From contig NZ_JAAOIE010000005.1 in assembly GCF_011326755.1 (NCBI RefSeq), forward strand, positions 62,001 through 126,000: a DNA stretch of 64,000 nt. Direction: 5' to 3'. A program made the position numbers and the translations under genes. Source of the stretch: Cochlodiniinecator piscidefendens. Lineage in GTDB: Bacteria > Pseudomonadota > Alphaproteobacteria > Rhodobacterales > Rhodobacteraceae. Each line of letters opens with the position of its first letter. Within the stretch, counting starts at the first letter, position 1. Shown here one piece after another: positions 1-8,795 of this stretch. A model generated the notes under the pieces. It made no database searches and was not told where the DNA came from. It saw only the letters and a program-made list of their open reading frames with translations.

Positions 1-1664
1 ATCCTGCACCTGCGCCAATTGTTGCGCCCGCTATCCCTGCGGCACCTAAGGCGCGGGCTGTTGTCGAAAACAAAGTGCGCAAAGCTGTTCCTCAATCAAC
101 GCAAGCCAAAGCAGAGGCGCAACCTGCATTGCAATTCGAAGAAAGCCATGCGGATTACGAACGCCCGCCGCTGAACCTGTTGCTAAGTCCGGAAACTGTC
201 GAACGTCATCACCTTTCGGATGAAGCGCTCGAAGAAAACGCGCGGATGCTTGAAAACGTTCTTGATGATTATGGCGTCAAAGGTGAAATCGTTTCTGTGC
301 GCCCTGGTCCTGTGGTCACGATGTATGAGCTTGAACCGGCGCCGGGTCTAAAGGCAAGCCGTGTTATTGGATTGGCTGATGACATTGCGCGTTCAATGTC
401 TGCCCTGTCCGCGCGTGTTTCGACTGTTCCCGGTCGATCCGTTATCGGGATTGAGCTTCCGAATGATAACCGTGAAATGGTCGTTCTGCGTGAAATTCTT
501 GCAGCCCGCGATTTTGGTGATAGCAACATGCGCCTACCGCTCGCGCTGGGTAAAGATATCGGTGGTGACCCCATCGTCGCCAACCTCGCGAAAATGCCCC
601 ACCTGTTAATTGCGGGTACAACGGGTTCTGGTAAGTCCGTTGCGATCAACACAATGATTCTCAGCCTGCTTTACAAGCTAACGCCTGAAGAATGCCGTCT
701 TATCATGATCGACCCCAAAATGCTGGAACTGTCCGTTTATGACGGCATTCCGCATTTGCTGTCGCCTGTTGTGACGGACCCGAAAAAGGCTGTTGTGGCC
801 TTGAAATGGGTCGTCGGTGAAATGGAAGACCGGTACCGTAAAATGTCCAAGATGGGCGTGCGCAACATCGAGGGTTACAACGGTCGTGTCCAAGACGCGT
901 TGTCGAAAAATGAGATGTTCAGCCGCACCGTGCAAACGGGATTTGATGACGATACGGGTGAGCCAGTGTTCGAAACAGAAGAATTTGCACCGAAAAAGCT
1001 GCCCTACATAGTCGTGATCGTCGATGAGATGGCTGATTTGATGATGGTGGCTGGCAAAGAGATCGAGGCCTGCATTCAGCGCCTTGCGCAAATGGCGCGG
1101 GCATCTGGTATCCATCTGATCATGGCAACGCAGCGCCCATCTGTTGATGTTATCACCGGCACAATCAAGGCAAACTTCCCCACACGGATATCATTCCAAG
1201 TGACCAGCAAAATCGACAGCCGCACCATTCTAGGTGAGCAGGGTGCCGAACAATTGTTGGGCATGGGTGATATGCTTTATATGGCCGGTGGCGCTAAAAT
1301 TACCCGTGTGCATGGTCCATTTTGCTCTGACGAAGAAGTCGAAGAAATCGTCAATTACCTTAAGCAGTTTGGCCCACCTGAATATATTGGTGGTGTTGTC
1401 GATGGCCCTGATGATGAACAAGCAGGCAGTATTGACGCGGTGCTTGGCTTAGGTGGTAACACGGGTGGCGAAGATGCGCTTTATGATCAAGCGGTTGGAA
1501 TCGTTCTTCAGGATCGTAAAATTTCAACGTCCTACATCCAGCGAAAACTTTCGATCGGCTACAATAAGGCCGCTAAACTGGTCGAGCAAATGGAAGAGCA
1601 GGGGCTCATTTCTGCGGCCAACCATGTTGGCAAACGCGAAATACTGGTTCCCGAGCAGCAATAG
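1..1664 (+). CDS. ftsK: DNA translocase FtsK, C-terminal part (5' end outside window)
   Basis: This is the motor and DNA-reading part of FtsK, the septal DNA pump that clears and aligns chromosome termini during division. The frame is open from the window edge, so the membrane N-terminus is missing. The first ~25 codons are a Pro/Ala-rich linker, followed by the alpha/beta motor. Walker A (GTTGSGKS) lies near nt 613-636 and Walker B ([10 protein letters not shown]) near nt 1010-1040. [11 protein letters not shown] segment follows. The last ~60 residues (nt ~1470-1660) form the winged-helix gamma domain that reads KOPS, with the typical [15 protein letters not shown] helix. A stem-loop terminator and lolA follow, the usual ftsK-lolA order of Rhodobacterales. 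Confidence 0.97.
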   Translation, partial: PAPAPIVAPAIPAAPKARAVVENKVRKAVPQSTQAKAEAQPALQFEESHADYERPPLNLLLSPETVERHHLSDEALEENARMLENVLDDYGVKGEIVSVRPGPVVTMYELEPAPGLKASRVIGLADDIARSMSALSARVSTVPGRSVIGIELPNDNREMVVLREILAARDFGDSNMRLPLALGKDIGGDPIVANLAKMPHLLIAGTTGSGKSVAINTMILSLLYKLTPEECRLIMIDPKMLELSVYDGIPHLLSPVVTDPKKAVVALKWVVGEMEDRYRKMSKMGVRNIEGYNGRVQDALSKNEMFSRTVQTGFDDDTGEPVFETEEFAPKKLPYIVVIVDEMADLMMVAGKEIEACIQRLAQMARASGIHLIMATQRPSVDVITGTIKANFPTRISFQVTSKIDSRTILGEQGAEQLLGMGDMLYMAGGAKITRVHGPFCSDEEVEEIVNYLKQFGPPEYIGGVVDGPDDEQAGSIDAVLGLGGNTGGEDALYDQAVGIVLQDRKISTSYIQRKLSIGYNKAAKLVEQMEEQGLISAANHVGKREILVPEQQ

Positions 1665-1694
1665 GCGTATTCGGGCCTACAATTGAAATATTTG

Positions 1695-1720
1695 AAAGCA
1701 AGGGCTGGTCCCTTGCTTTT
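1695..1720 (+). terminator. Intrinsic terminator after ftsK
   Basis: Ten-base-pair stem AAAGCAAGGG / CCCTTGCTTT with a 5-nt loop, ending in a short T run, placed 31 nt after the ftsK stop and before lolA. Confidence 0.6.
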
Positions 1721-1745
1721 GAGTTCTTAAATTAGGGGTATGACA

Positions 1746-2342
1746 ATGTTTCGCATTCTCTTTGCGCCAGTGATGACACTGGCAATGACAATCCCGGCGG
1801 CGGCTGATGTTATCCCGCTGTCCGAGATTTCGCGCTACTTAAACGATCTACGCACTGCGCGTGGTGAATTTACCCAAATCAACGATGATGGTTCTATTGC
1901 GACGGGGGGGATCTTTATTCATCGTCCAGGGCGTATCCGCTTCGAATATAGCGCTGATGAAACGTTGGTGATTGCTGGCGGCGGGCAGGTGGCAATTTTT
2001 GATGGGAAATCTAATACTGGCCCCGAACAGTATCCTCTCGCACGGACACCATTAAATTTGCTTCTAGAGCGCAATGTCGATCTTGGACGGGCAAATATGG
2101 TCGTTGGTCATGGCGAAGAAGGGCCGGCAACAACTGTAACTTTGCAAGATCCCGAAAACCCAGAGTATGGATCAATTAAACTAGTGTTCACCGCAGAGCC
2201 GACACAGCTTAGGCAGTGGGTCACGACCAATGATGGTGGCGGTGCAACGACTGTCATATTGGGTGATATGGAAACAGATGTGCGAATAGGGTCGCGTTTG
2301 TTTAACATCCCACTCGAAGTGGAAAGCCGCTCAGACGGATAA
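1746..2342 (+). CDS. lolA: Outer membrane lipoprotein carrier protein LolA
   Basis: Periplasmic chaperone that ferries lipoproteins from the LolCDE complex to the outer membrane. It has an N-terminal signal peptide (residues 1 to ~21, ending PAAADV) and then the LolA half-barrel, with the family-typical segments LNDLRTARGEFTQIN, GRIRFEYSADETLVIAGG and LNLLLERNVDLGRA. An upstream ATG at 1740 is in frame, but the AGGGG ribosome site at 1734-1738 is only 1 nt from it and 7 nt from 1746, so 1746 is preferred (198 aa, normal length). It sits directly after ftsK and converges on the lytic transglycosylase gene. Confidence 0.9.
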   Translation: MFRILFAPVMTLAMTIPAAADVIPLSEISRYLNDLRTARGEFTQINDDGSIATGGIFIHRPGRIRFEYSADETLVIAGGGQVAIFDGKSNTGPEQYPLARTPLNLLLERNVDLGRANMVVGHGEEGPATTVTLQDPENPEYGSIKLVFTAEPTQLRQWVTTNDGGGATTVILGDMETDVRIGSRLFNIPLEVESRSDG

Positions 2343-2343
2343 G

Positions 2344-2373
2344 AAAAAACCGGGTCCATGACCCGGTTTTTTT
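2344..2373. terminator. Bidirectional terminator between lolA and the lipoprotein gene
   Basis: Strong hairpin AAAACCGGGT-ccatg-ACCCGGTTTT flanked by A and T tracts, between two convergent genes. It can serve both strands. Confidence 0.85.
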
Positions 2374-2374
2374 A

Positions 2375-2953
2375 TTAGCGGCAACTTTGCAATTGACGTC
2401 GGTACATTGCTGCACGTTCTCGAACGTTGTTGGCAACACGTAACAACCAAGTTTTTGAGCGATACGATCCTCGCGAATATCCTCCGCGCCCTTCGTGATA
2501 GGCGAGATATTGATTGCGTGCATCAGTTAGGGAAATGCCTAATACGTCACGGGTTTTAGACATATACCAGCCAATGAAATCTGACGCGTCGTCAATATCG
2601 TTACGACGTGCGCCGCGACGACCTGTTTCTTGGCGATATTCATCCCATGTTGCGTCCAGCGCCTGAGAAAATCCATACGCGGACGATTGCCGCCCCATAG
2701 GAATCACCCCGAGCGCATAGCGAACAGGTGTCCGTGCGTCGGATACAAACCGACTTTCGTGATAGATGGTCGCCATCTGTACATGTACTGGCACGCCCCA
2801 GCGTCTTTCGGTACGTTGCATCGCCCGCAAATATTGCGGTTTCTGGCTTACAATGCTGCATGCATTGTCCAGATTTCGCGGTGCGGAACCACCTCCGCCG
2901 CCGCAGGCAGCTAAGAGTACCAATAGAACTGTCGTGCGAAGAAATCTGCTCAT
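2375..2953 (-). CDS. Lytic-transglycosylase-like lipoprotein
   Basis: Predicted murein-cleaving (SLT-fold) lipoprotein, 192 aa. The N-terminus is a lipoprotein signal with lipobox LLAAC (Cys17) followed by a poly-Gly spacer. The SLT signature IYHESRF supplies the catalytic Glu66, followed by AYGFSQALDATW, the second conserved block of the family, and later by NQYLAYHEGRGGY. The C-terminus is basic. It lies alone on the minus strand between the lolA terminator and a ~180-bp upstream gap. Family membership is well supported; whether it is an active endo- or exo-transglycosylase is inferred only. Confidence 0.8.
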   Translation of the reverse strand: MSRFLRTTVLLVLLAACGGGGGSAPRNLDNACSIVSQKPQYLRAMQRTERRWGVPVHVQMATIYHESRFVSDARTPVRYALGVIPMGRQSSAYGFSQALDATWDEYRQETGRRGARRNDIDDASDFIGWYMSKTRDVLGISLTDARNQYLAYHEGRGGYSRGSYRSKTWLLRVANNVRERAAMYRRQLQSCR

Positions 2954-3153
2954 TTGCCCCTCGCTTTATATTTTGGTCAGAATACCGGAAATTGCCCGGA
3001 GGTAAAATCACATTTGAACGATCTTTTAAATTCTTTGGGATTGTTGCCGTTTCAATGGGTCAGACAGACTGTTTCCGCGAAAAACCGCTGCCCTTGATGG
3101 ACATAACGAAGGGGTAAAGTTAAAGTTATCGTGTCATGGGGGCAAAGAGTGTC

Positions 3154-3480
3154 ATGTTTAAAACGCGCGCAAAATATCATTTAGGGCAGGTCGTCCGTCA
3201 TCGTAAACATCCGTTTCGTGGTGTGGTTTTCGATGTAGACGCAATGTTCTCAAATACCGACGAATGGTACGCAGCGATTCCTGAGGACAGCCGCCCTAAA
3301 AAGGAACAGCCGTTTTATCATTTGCTGGCCGAAAATGACCAAAGTTATTACGTCGCCTATGTGTCTGAGCAAAACCTAGTTGCAGACTATACGGGTGAAC
3401 CGGTTAGTCATCCCGATTTACCAGACCTATTTGGCGACTTTGAAGATGGAAGCTATCCGCTGCATTTCCAGTTAAACTAA
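3154..3480 (+). CDS. hspQ: Heat shock protein HspQ (YccV-like)
   Basis: Small (108 aa) HspQ/YccV-fold protein. Family members bind hemimethylated DNA or act as specificity factors for Lon and stabilise mutant DnaA. The sequence opens with AKYHLGQVVRHRKHPFRGVVFDVD, a hallmark of the family, and contains FYHLLAEN and YVAYVSEQNL, the conserved C-terminal strands. An in-frame ATG at 3136 would add six residues; 3154 matches the family N-terminus. The stop overlaps by 4 nt the 3' end of the convergent rhodanese gene, so no terminator separates them. Confidence 0.88.
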   Translation: MFKTRAKYHLGQVVRHRKHPFRGVVFDVDAMFSNTDEWYAAIPEDSRPKKEQPFYHLLAENDQSYYVAYVSEQNLVADYTGEPVSHPDLPDLFGDFEDGSYPLHFQLN

Positions 3481-3863
3481 CTGATTGTGACAGGGTGTTC
3501 AGCCTCTTTCCATTTGCCAAAACCGCCATCCATCTCAGCGATATTATTTAGCCCCATGTCCTGAAGCGTTTTGGCCGCGAGGGCAGATCGCCACGCGCCT
3601 GCGCAAAACAGGACAATCTTTTTGTCTGTCGCGAATTCTTCGCGGTGATAGGGACTGGTTGGATCAACCCAAAATTCCAACATCCCGCGCGGCGCGTGAA
3701 TGGCACCGGGAATCTTCCCTTCGCGGCCAAGTTCCCGAATATCGCGTATGTCGACGAGAAGGATGTTGTCCGCAGCGAGTAGCGTAGCGCATTCGTCTAA
3801 CGGAATTGTTTCGATTTCTTTTTTCGCGCGTTCAACAAGTGTTTTTACTGGTGTTATTGTCAT
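3477..3863 (-). CDS. Rhodanese-like domain protein
   Basis: Single-domain rhodanese (128 aa), a predicted sulfurtransferase or sulfane-sulfur carrier. The domain starts at VDIRD (residues 37-42), and the active-site loop is CAGAWRS with nucleophile Cys87. The downstream AAKTLQDMGLNNIAEMDGGFGKW is the usual C-terminal block. No signal peptide is seen, so it is cytoplasmic. It begins immediately upstream of the gamma-glutamyltransferase stop with no gap, suggesting cotranscription, which could link it to sulfur released from glutathione or cysteine turnover (inference). Confidence 0.88.
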   Translation of the reverse strand: MTITPVKTLVERAKKEIETIPLDECATLLAADNILLVDIRDIRELGREGKIPGAIHAPRGMLEFWVDPTSPYHREEFATDKKIVLFCAGAWRSALAAKTLQDMGLNNIAEMDGGFGKWKEAEHPVTIS

Positions 3864-5444
3864 TTAGTACCCCAATGCACAGCCGTCTTTTCTAGGGTCG
3901 GAGGCCCCCTCTAAAACACCTGTTTCATGATTGATTTTAATGGCTTGTGCGCCGCCGATCGGTCCGGGGGGGATCACCACATTGTGCCCAAGTTCTGATA
4001 ATTCGGCGCGCACCTTGTTTGAATATCCTCTTTCTACGCGCAATTCATTGCCCTCAGCAAAGCTACGCGGAGCATCTATTGCACTTTGTGGGTCCATCCC
4101 AAAATCAACCATATTGCTGATAAAACGCATGTGACCCGTCGATTGATATTGGCCACCCATTACACCAAATGGCATTACCACTTTGTCGGCTTGTTTTAGA
4201 ATGCCGGGAATAATCGTATGCAAAGGGCGCTTGCCACCTGCGGCTTCGTTAGGATGCCCGACGATAAGGTTGAATCCCGCGCCCCGGTTTTGAAACAAAA
4301 TACCAAATTTATCAGACGCGATCCCGGAACCAAAAGAATGAAAGATGGAGTAGATTAAAGAAACGGCCATGCGATCTTTGTCCACCACCGTGAGGTACAC
4401 AGTATCTTTGTGAACCTGTTCGCTGATGGATGAAACGCTTTGAATGATTCGGTTCGGATGGATGAGTTTAGCTAGATCACGGGCAAGTGAAACGTCCAGC
4501 ATGCGGGATGTAGAATCTGATACCTCAGGGTCCGCGATAAAACGATTTCGTGTATCGTAAGCCAGTTTTGTGGCTTCGGCTTCTATGTGAATGCGTTGAC
4601 TTCCCAATGGGTCCAGCGAAGCTATATCAAACTCTTTGAGGATGTTGCCTAGCAATATTGCTGTTGCGCCTTGGCCGTTTGGCGGGTGCTCAACCAATTC
4701 GATATCTTTGTAGGTGCCAGAAATGGGCGAGGTGTAGTTACATTGAATTGCTGCAAAGTCGTCCAGAGTGTGACATCCCCCCAGCGCATTCAAGGATTTC
4801 ACCATGTCTTCGGCCACTTCGCCTTCATAGAACCCGTCGCGACCTTCCATCGCGATGCGGCGTAGTACCTCTGCCTGCTTCGGTGCTCGGAAGACTTGTC
4901 CAGCTTCAGGTGCGTTGTTGTTGATCAGAAAATTATTTCTTGCCGACCCCTTTAGGGTTGCTGTGGCCGCGACCCAATCAAATGCTGTGCGCGGGGCAAC
5001 AGGGACACCAGCCTGTGCGTAATATATTGCTGGGGCAAGTGACGCTTTTAGGCCAATTTTCCCCCAATCCTTCGAGAGTTGACAAAAGGCGTCAACAGCA
5101 CCGGGAATAGTGATCGCTTCGACGCTGTGAGTCGGCAAAACGTCTAACCTTTGGTGGCGTAGCTTATCGGCATTTAATGCTGCGGGCGCCCGGCCAGAGC
5201 CATTCATGGCTACAATACGATCTTCTCCAGGTATGGAGGCTAAGACAAAGCAATCGCCGCCGATGCCCGTCATTTGTGGCTCACATATCCCGAGTAGCGC
5301 GCCAGCAGCAATTGCTGCATCCATCGCGTTCCCGCCGGCTTCCAAAATTTGAATTGCAACCTTTGCAGCAAGCGGATGAGATGTCGCGCACATCCCATTG
5401 CTTGCGTAGACGCTAGATCGACCTGGCAGTTGAAAGTCACGCAT
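3864..5444 (-). CDS. Gamma-glutamyltransferase family protein
   Basis: N-terminal-nucleophile hydrolase of the GGT family (526 aa). The proenzyme would self-cleave before Thr348 in KDTVYLTVVD, which aligns with the catalytic Thr of E. coli GGT (TTHYSVVD). Other family blocks are GGNAMDAAIAAG (residues 38-49), EPQMTGIGGD and the C-terminal GGQYQSTGHMRFISN. No signal peptide is visible, so a cytoplasmic location is more likely than the classic periplasmic one. Substrate is unknown: members act on glutathione, gamma-glutamyl amides or acylated cephalosporins. It is followed without gap by the rhodanese gene. Confidence 0.87.
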   Translation of the reverse strand: MRDFQLPGRSSVYASNGMCATSHPLAAKVAIQILEAGGNAMDAAIAAGALLGICEPQMTGIGGDCFVLASIPGEDRIVAMNGSGRAPAALNADKLRHQRLDVLPTHSVEAITIPGAVDAFCQLSKDWGKIGLKASLAPAIYYAQAGVPVAPRTAFDWVAATATLKGSARNNFLINNNAPEAGQVFRAPKQAEVLRRIAMEGRDGFYEGEVAEDMVKSLNALGGCHTLDDFAAIQCNYTSPISGTYKDIELVEHPPNGQGATAILLGNILKEFDIASLDPLGSQRIHIEAEATKLAYDTRNRFIADPEVSDSTSRMLDVSLARDLAKLIHPNRIIQSVSSISEQVHKDTVYLTVVDKDRMAVSLIYSIFHSFGSGIASDKFGILFQNRGAGFNLIVGHPNEAAGGKRPLHTIIPGILKQADKVVMPFGVMGGQYQSTGHMRFISNMVDFGMDPQSAIDAPRSFAEGNELRVERGYSNKVRAELSELGHNVVIPPGPIGGAQAIKINHETGVLEGASDPRKDGCALGY

Positions 5445-5502
5445 TTTAATATCCTCGTTGGCGGAACAGTAGCCAGTGGGACATCAATTGCCAAGCAATC
5501 CG

Positions 5503-6012
5503 CTATGGTGAAAGTTCGAAGCTAAGAACGTTTTCATGAGCAACCCGATTGTATTGTAAGTCCTGAACAAGGTCGCGAACGATACCCCAACCAAAACCGC
5601 CTTCTGGAAGTTCTTCCAAGGGTGCCTCGAGGTCATGCTCTTTGCGCTCAGGCGGTGCACCGCCTGGCATCGGAACGCCTGAGTCGCGCAAAATGCAATG
5701 AACTTTGGATTCTGAAACAGTAATGGCAAGTTCGATCGGGCCGTCAGGCTGCTCCTGATAGGCATGTTCAACGATGTTGTTGAGAATTTCAGCCAGAACC
5801 AGTTCAAGTAGTCCTGATATATCTTCACTGATCTTAATGTCACTGCCGAGCTTTGTGACCGTGCACAAAGCATTGCGCACGGTTTCGGGCTCGCTTGTGA
5901 ACCAGAGGTTCATGTTCGAGCCGTTGATTACAACTTTAACCCTGTCTTCCATTTGGACCGCTTCCAAAGTGTCATTCGGCATGTGCCTGATCCAACGCTG
6001 ATTGAACATCAT
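5503..6012 (-). CDS. RsbW-type anti-sigma factor / serine kinase (HATPase)
   Basis: GHKL-type ATPase of the RsbW/SpoIIAB family (169 aa). The N-box is visible in LAEILNNIVEHAY, the G1-like box in LRDSGVPMP and the G2-like box in GGFGWGIVRDL. Family members bind a partner sigma factor and phosphorylate a STAS antagonist. The reading frame overlaps the upstream STAS gene by up to 41 nt if the first ATG is used. A later Met (start 5982) gives an 11-nt overlap and looks more natural. No PP2C phosphatase gene or sigma factor is adjacent, so the partner-switch circuit is incomplete within the window. Confidence 0.82.
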   Translation of the reverse strand: MMFNQRWIRHMPNDTLEAVQMEDRVKVVINGSNMNLWFTSEPETVRNALCTVTKLGSDIKISEDISGLLELVLAEILNNIVEHAYQEQPDGPIELAITVSESKVHCILRDSGVPMPGGAPPERKEHDLEAPLEELPEGGFGWGIVRDLVQDLQYNRVAHENVLSFELSP

Positions 6013-6313
6013 CGTGGATGGGAAAAATCGAATCCATGCGCGTCAGGCGAAACACTTTGCGAACCGTGTCGCTAAGCCCGGCAAGTTCCATTGAGCGGCC
6101 TGTTCCTAGCTGCTTTTTTGCCGCGACAACTGCGCCTAATCCACTGCTGTCCAGAAAATTGACCTTTGTCATGTCGACAATAACCCGGTTTGTTTCACCT
6201 TCTGTTACTTCGCGCATTTGATCTTTGAACTGAATTGCGCAGGCTGCGTCGATTCGCGCCTCCTCTACAGTGACCAAAATAGCCCCGTTTGTTTCGTTTG
6301 CGTGAAGATTCAT
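5972..6313 (-). CDS. STAS-domain anti-sigma factor antagonist
   Basis: Single STAS domain (113 aa), the SpoIIAA/RsbV type. The phosphorylation loop FLDSSGLG is intact with Ser56 as the predicted phospho-acceptor for the downstream kinase. It is the first gene of a two-gene minus-strand unit with the RsbW-like gene and is transcribed divergently from the thiolase gene. The pair likely controls a sigma factor or a diguanylate-type output elsewhere; the target cannot be read from this window. Confidence 0.87.
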   Translation of the reverse strand: MNLHANETNGAILVTVEEARIDAACAIQFKDQMREVTEGETNRVIVDMTKVNFLDSSGLGAVVAAKKQLGTGRSMELAGLSDTVRKVFRLTRMDSIFPIHDDVQSALDQAHAE

Positions 6314-6413
6314 CGCCTAGCTCCGTATATGACTTTGTATATAGGCTAGACGGCAATCCTTACCATTCGGTATGTATTTTCCTGAAAATAGTATGGAACT
6401 GAAAGGAATTGCT

Positions 6414-7592
6414 GTGAAAGAAGTTGTAATCGCAGGTGCATCGCGTACCCCAATGGGTGGATTTCAGGGTGATTTCGAAGGTGTTGATGCCCCCACGCTT
6501 GGTGGTGCAGCTATTCGCGGGGCGCTAAGCAACGCAAAGGCCGAAGCAGCTCAGGTCCAAGAATTGTTGATGGGGTGTGTGTTACCTGCGGGGCAAGGTC
6601 AAGCACCTGCACGCCAAGCTGGCTTTGCGGGCGGTTTAGGGAGCGACGTACCCGCCACCACATTGAACAAAATGTGTGGTTCCGGAATGAAAGCGGTGAT
6701 GTCGGCCTTTGATCAGATCGCAACTGGGCAGATTGATGTTATGATCGCGGGAGGAATGGAAAGCATGACGAATGCGCCGTATTTGCTCCCTAAAATGCGT
6801 AGTGGTGCGCGTATTGGTCATCAAAATGTACAAGATTCGATGTTTCTGGACGGGCTCGAAGATGCCTATGATAAGGGCCGCCTCATGGGGAGCTTTGCCG
6901 AAGATTGCGCTGAGAAGTATCAGTTCACACGCGAAGAGCAGGACGAATATGCCTTGCAGTCTCTCGCGAATGCACTGGAAGCACAGAAAAGTAATGCATT
7001 TGAGGGCGAAATTACGGCTGTTTCTCTTGCCACGCGAAAAGGGGAGTTAATTGTTGATTGTGATGAGCAACCCGCTAAAGCGCGCCCAGGAAAAATCCCG
7101 CAGCTAAAGCCTGCATTCAAAAAGGATGGCACTATCACACCTGCGAACGCATCTTCGATTTCGGATGGTGCGGCCGCACTTGTCGTTGCAAATGCAGAAA
7201 TGGCTGAGAAAGAAGGCCTTAATATCAGAGCGAAAATCGTTGGGCATGCCAGCCATGCTCATGAACCTGAATGGTTTTCGACGGCCCCTGTTCCCGCAAC
7301 TAAAAAGCTGTTGGAACGCTTGGGTTGGAAGGTCGATGATGTTGATCTTTGGGAAGTGAACGAGGCGTTCGCGGTTGTTCCCATGGCGTTTATGCGCGAA
7401 TTTGGTATCCCGCGTGACAAAGTGAACGTCAATGGCGGTGCCTGTGCTTTGGGACATCCTATTGGGGCATCTGGCGCACGGATTCTGGTTACTCTGCTTA
7501 ACGCTATGGAAAAAAGAGGCCTGAAACGCGGAGTTGCTGCTATATGCATCGGTGGCGGTGAAGGTACTGCGATCGCGATTGAGCTTCCATGA
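6414..7592 (+). CDS. Acetyl-CoA acetyltransferase (thiolase II)
   Basis: Biosynthetic-type thiolase (392 aa) condensing or cleaving acetoacetyl-CoA. Catalytic residues are all visible: Cys88 in NKMCGSG, His348 in CALGHPIGASG and Cys378 in AICIGGGEGT. The open frame extends back to an ATG at 6372, but a GTG at 6414 is preceded by AAAGGAA with good spacing and gives the family N-terminus (KEVVIAGASRTPMGGF). Its stop codon overlaps the ATG of the fRMsr gene (ATGA), so the two are translationally coupled. It could feed PHB synthesis or degradative thiolysis; no pha genes are adjacent, so no symbol is assigned. Confidence 0.93.
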   Translation: MKEVVIAGASRTPMGGFQGDFEGVDAPTLGGAAIRGALSNAKAEAAQVQELLMGCVLPAGQGQAPARQAGFAGGLGSDVPATTLNKMCGSGMKAVMSAFDQIATGQIDVMIAGGMESMTNAPYLLPKMRSGARIGHQNVQDSMFLDGLEDAYDKGRLMGSFAEDCAEKYQFTREEQDEYALQSLANALEAQKSNAFEGEITAVSLATRKGELIVDCDEQPAKARPGKIPQLKPAFKKDGTITPANASSISDGAAALVVANAEMAEKEGLNIRAKIVGHASHAHEPEWFSTAPVPATKKLLERLGWKVDDVDLWEVNEAFAVVPMAFMREFGIPRDKVNVNGGACALGHPIGASGARILVTLLNAMEKRGLKRGVAAICIGGGEGTAIAIELP

Positions 7593-8044
7593 AAGTATAT
7601 TATTCGGAGCTCGCCCAAACGATTGCCAGCCTAACTGAGGGTGAAACAGATGTTGTTGCATTGATGGCAACCGTCGCGTGTGAGGTGCATCACAGCGATG
7701 ATCGCTTTCATTGGACTGGATTTTATAGAAATGTTGGTGGGGAAACTTTGAAAATTGGCCCTTACCAAGGGGGGCATGGGTGTCTTGTGATTCCTTTTTC
7801 ACGAGGCGTTTGCGGTGCGGCTGCAAAAACTGGGAAAACCCAATTGGTTGCGGATGTAGATGCGTTTCCAGGTCATATAGCCTGTGCAAGTTCCACTCAG
7901 TCGGAGCTTGTATTGCCAGTGTGGGACAGTGCGGGAAAGCTGTTGGGGGTGTTTGATCTTGATAGTGATTTCCCGTCTGCTTTCACCGAAGAAGACGCTG
8001 AAAATTTGGTAAAAATTCTGAGAAGTGTTTTTGGGAAGGTGTGA
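7589..8044 (+). CDS. msrC: Free methionine-(R)-sulfoxide reductase (GAF fold)
   Basis: GAF-domain enzyme (151 aa) reducing free methionine-R-sulfoxide with thioredoxin. The three catalytic cysteines are present at residues 65, 75 and 99 (GCLVIPFSRGVCG and HIACASSTQSELV), with exactly the 10- and 24-residue spacing of E. coli fRMsr (84, 94, 118). Its start overlaps the thiolase stop by 4 nt. It is followed by a clear terminator, so it closes the transcription unit. Cytoplasmic; role in oxidative repair of methionine. Confidence 0.92.
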   Translation: MKVYYSELAQTIASLTEGETDVVALMATVACEVHHSDDRFHWTGFYRNVGGETLKIGPYQGGHGCLVIPFSRGVCGAAAKTGKTQLVADVDAFPGHIACASSTQSELVLPVWDSAGKLLGVFDLDSDFPSAFTEEDAENLVKILRSVFGKV

Positions 8045-8080
8045 AAATACAGCTTACTTTTTGAAGAATACACTCGACGA

Positions 8081-8110
8081 AAAGCGGCCTTTCAACAGGC
8101 CGCTTTTTTC
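8081..8110 (+). terminator. Intrinsic terminator after msrC
   Basis: Perfect 10-bp stem AAAGCGGCCT / AGGCCGCTTT with 6-nt loop followed by a T run, 36 nt after the stop. Confidence 0.9.
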
Positions 8111-8221
8111 TGTTGTGGGGCCACGTACTTTTACACGCCGTGAAAAAATGATTGAAAATTTCATTAATCTCATTCAGGATGAAAAAATAGAAGGAAATTT
8201 CACGACACTTCAGGAGAAATG

Positions 8222-8794
8222 ATGCTGCATTCAGATCCAACAAATCCAAAAACATTGGGTGTTGATTTGCGAGCGTTACGCAAAGCCCGCGGGATGACGT
8301 TGTCTGGATTAGCCGAACAATTAGGGCGTTCTGTTGGTTGGTTGAGCCAAGTTGAACGTGACATGTCCGAACCTTCAATTTCTGACCTACGCCATATCGC
8401 CAAATGCCTTGATGTGCCGATGTCGATGCTATTTGGGCATCTAAATGCTCCGGCTGAGGAACAAGGGTATGTTGTTCGTTCGGGTGCGCGTCGGCCTATG
8501 GGGTCGGGCGAAGAGGGGTTGATTGAAGAACTGTTATCACCTGATCTCACAGATGATTTTGAAATGGTGCATTCCACGTTTCAGCCACAGTCGAAAATGC
8601 AGACCCCTGCAGATCGCCCCACCCAAGAAGTGGGCTATATCATCTCTGGAAAATTAGATCTCACAATTGGGGGAAGGGCGTTCACCGTTGGACCGGGCGA
8701 TAGTTTTCGCATTCGCGGAGAAATGTACCTATGGGCGAATCCTTATGATGAACCCGCCGTTGCGATCTGGGTGATCGCCCCGCCGGTTTATTAA
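8222..8794 (+). CDS. XRE-family regulator with C-terminal cupin
   Basis: Transcription factor (190 aa) with an N-terminal helix-turn-helix (about residues 15-68, LRALRKARGMTLSGLAEQLG, then VGWLSQVERD) and a C-terminal small-barrel cupin (about 110-188) that likely binds a small ligand. This architecture resembles PuuR-type regulators of polyamine and amine catabolism. Two ATGs are adjacent (8219 and 8222); AGGAG at 8212-8216 favours 8222. It ends 1 nt before the LysE gene, so the pair form a unit; the regulator may control the exporter or the amine-catabolic genes that follow (inference). Confidence 0.85.
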   Translation: MLHSDPTNPKTLGVDLRALRKARGMTLSGLAEQLGRSVGWLSQVERDMSEPSISDLRHIAKCLDVPMSMLFGHLNAPAEEQGYVVRSGARRPMGSGEEGLIEELLSPDLTDDFEMVHSTFQPQSKMQTPADRPTQEVGYIISGKLDLTIGGRAFTVGPGDSFRIRGEMYLWANPYDEPAVAIWVIAPPVY

Positions 8795-8795
8795 T

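Noticed and set aside
7104-7889. 261-residue minus-strand frame opposite the thiolase and msrC genes
   Set aside because: It is antisense to two well-supported genes, composition is His/Arg/Ser-rich, and no domain is seen.
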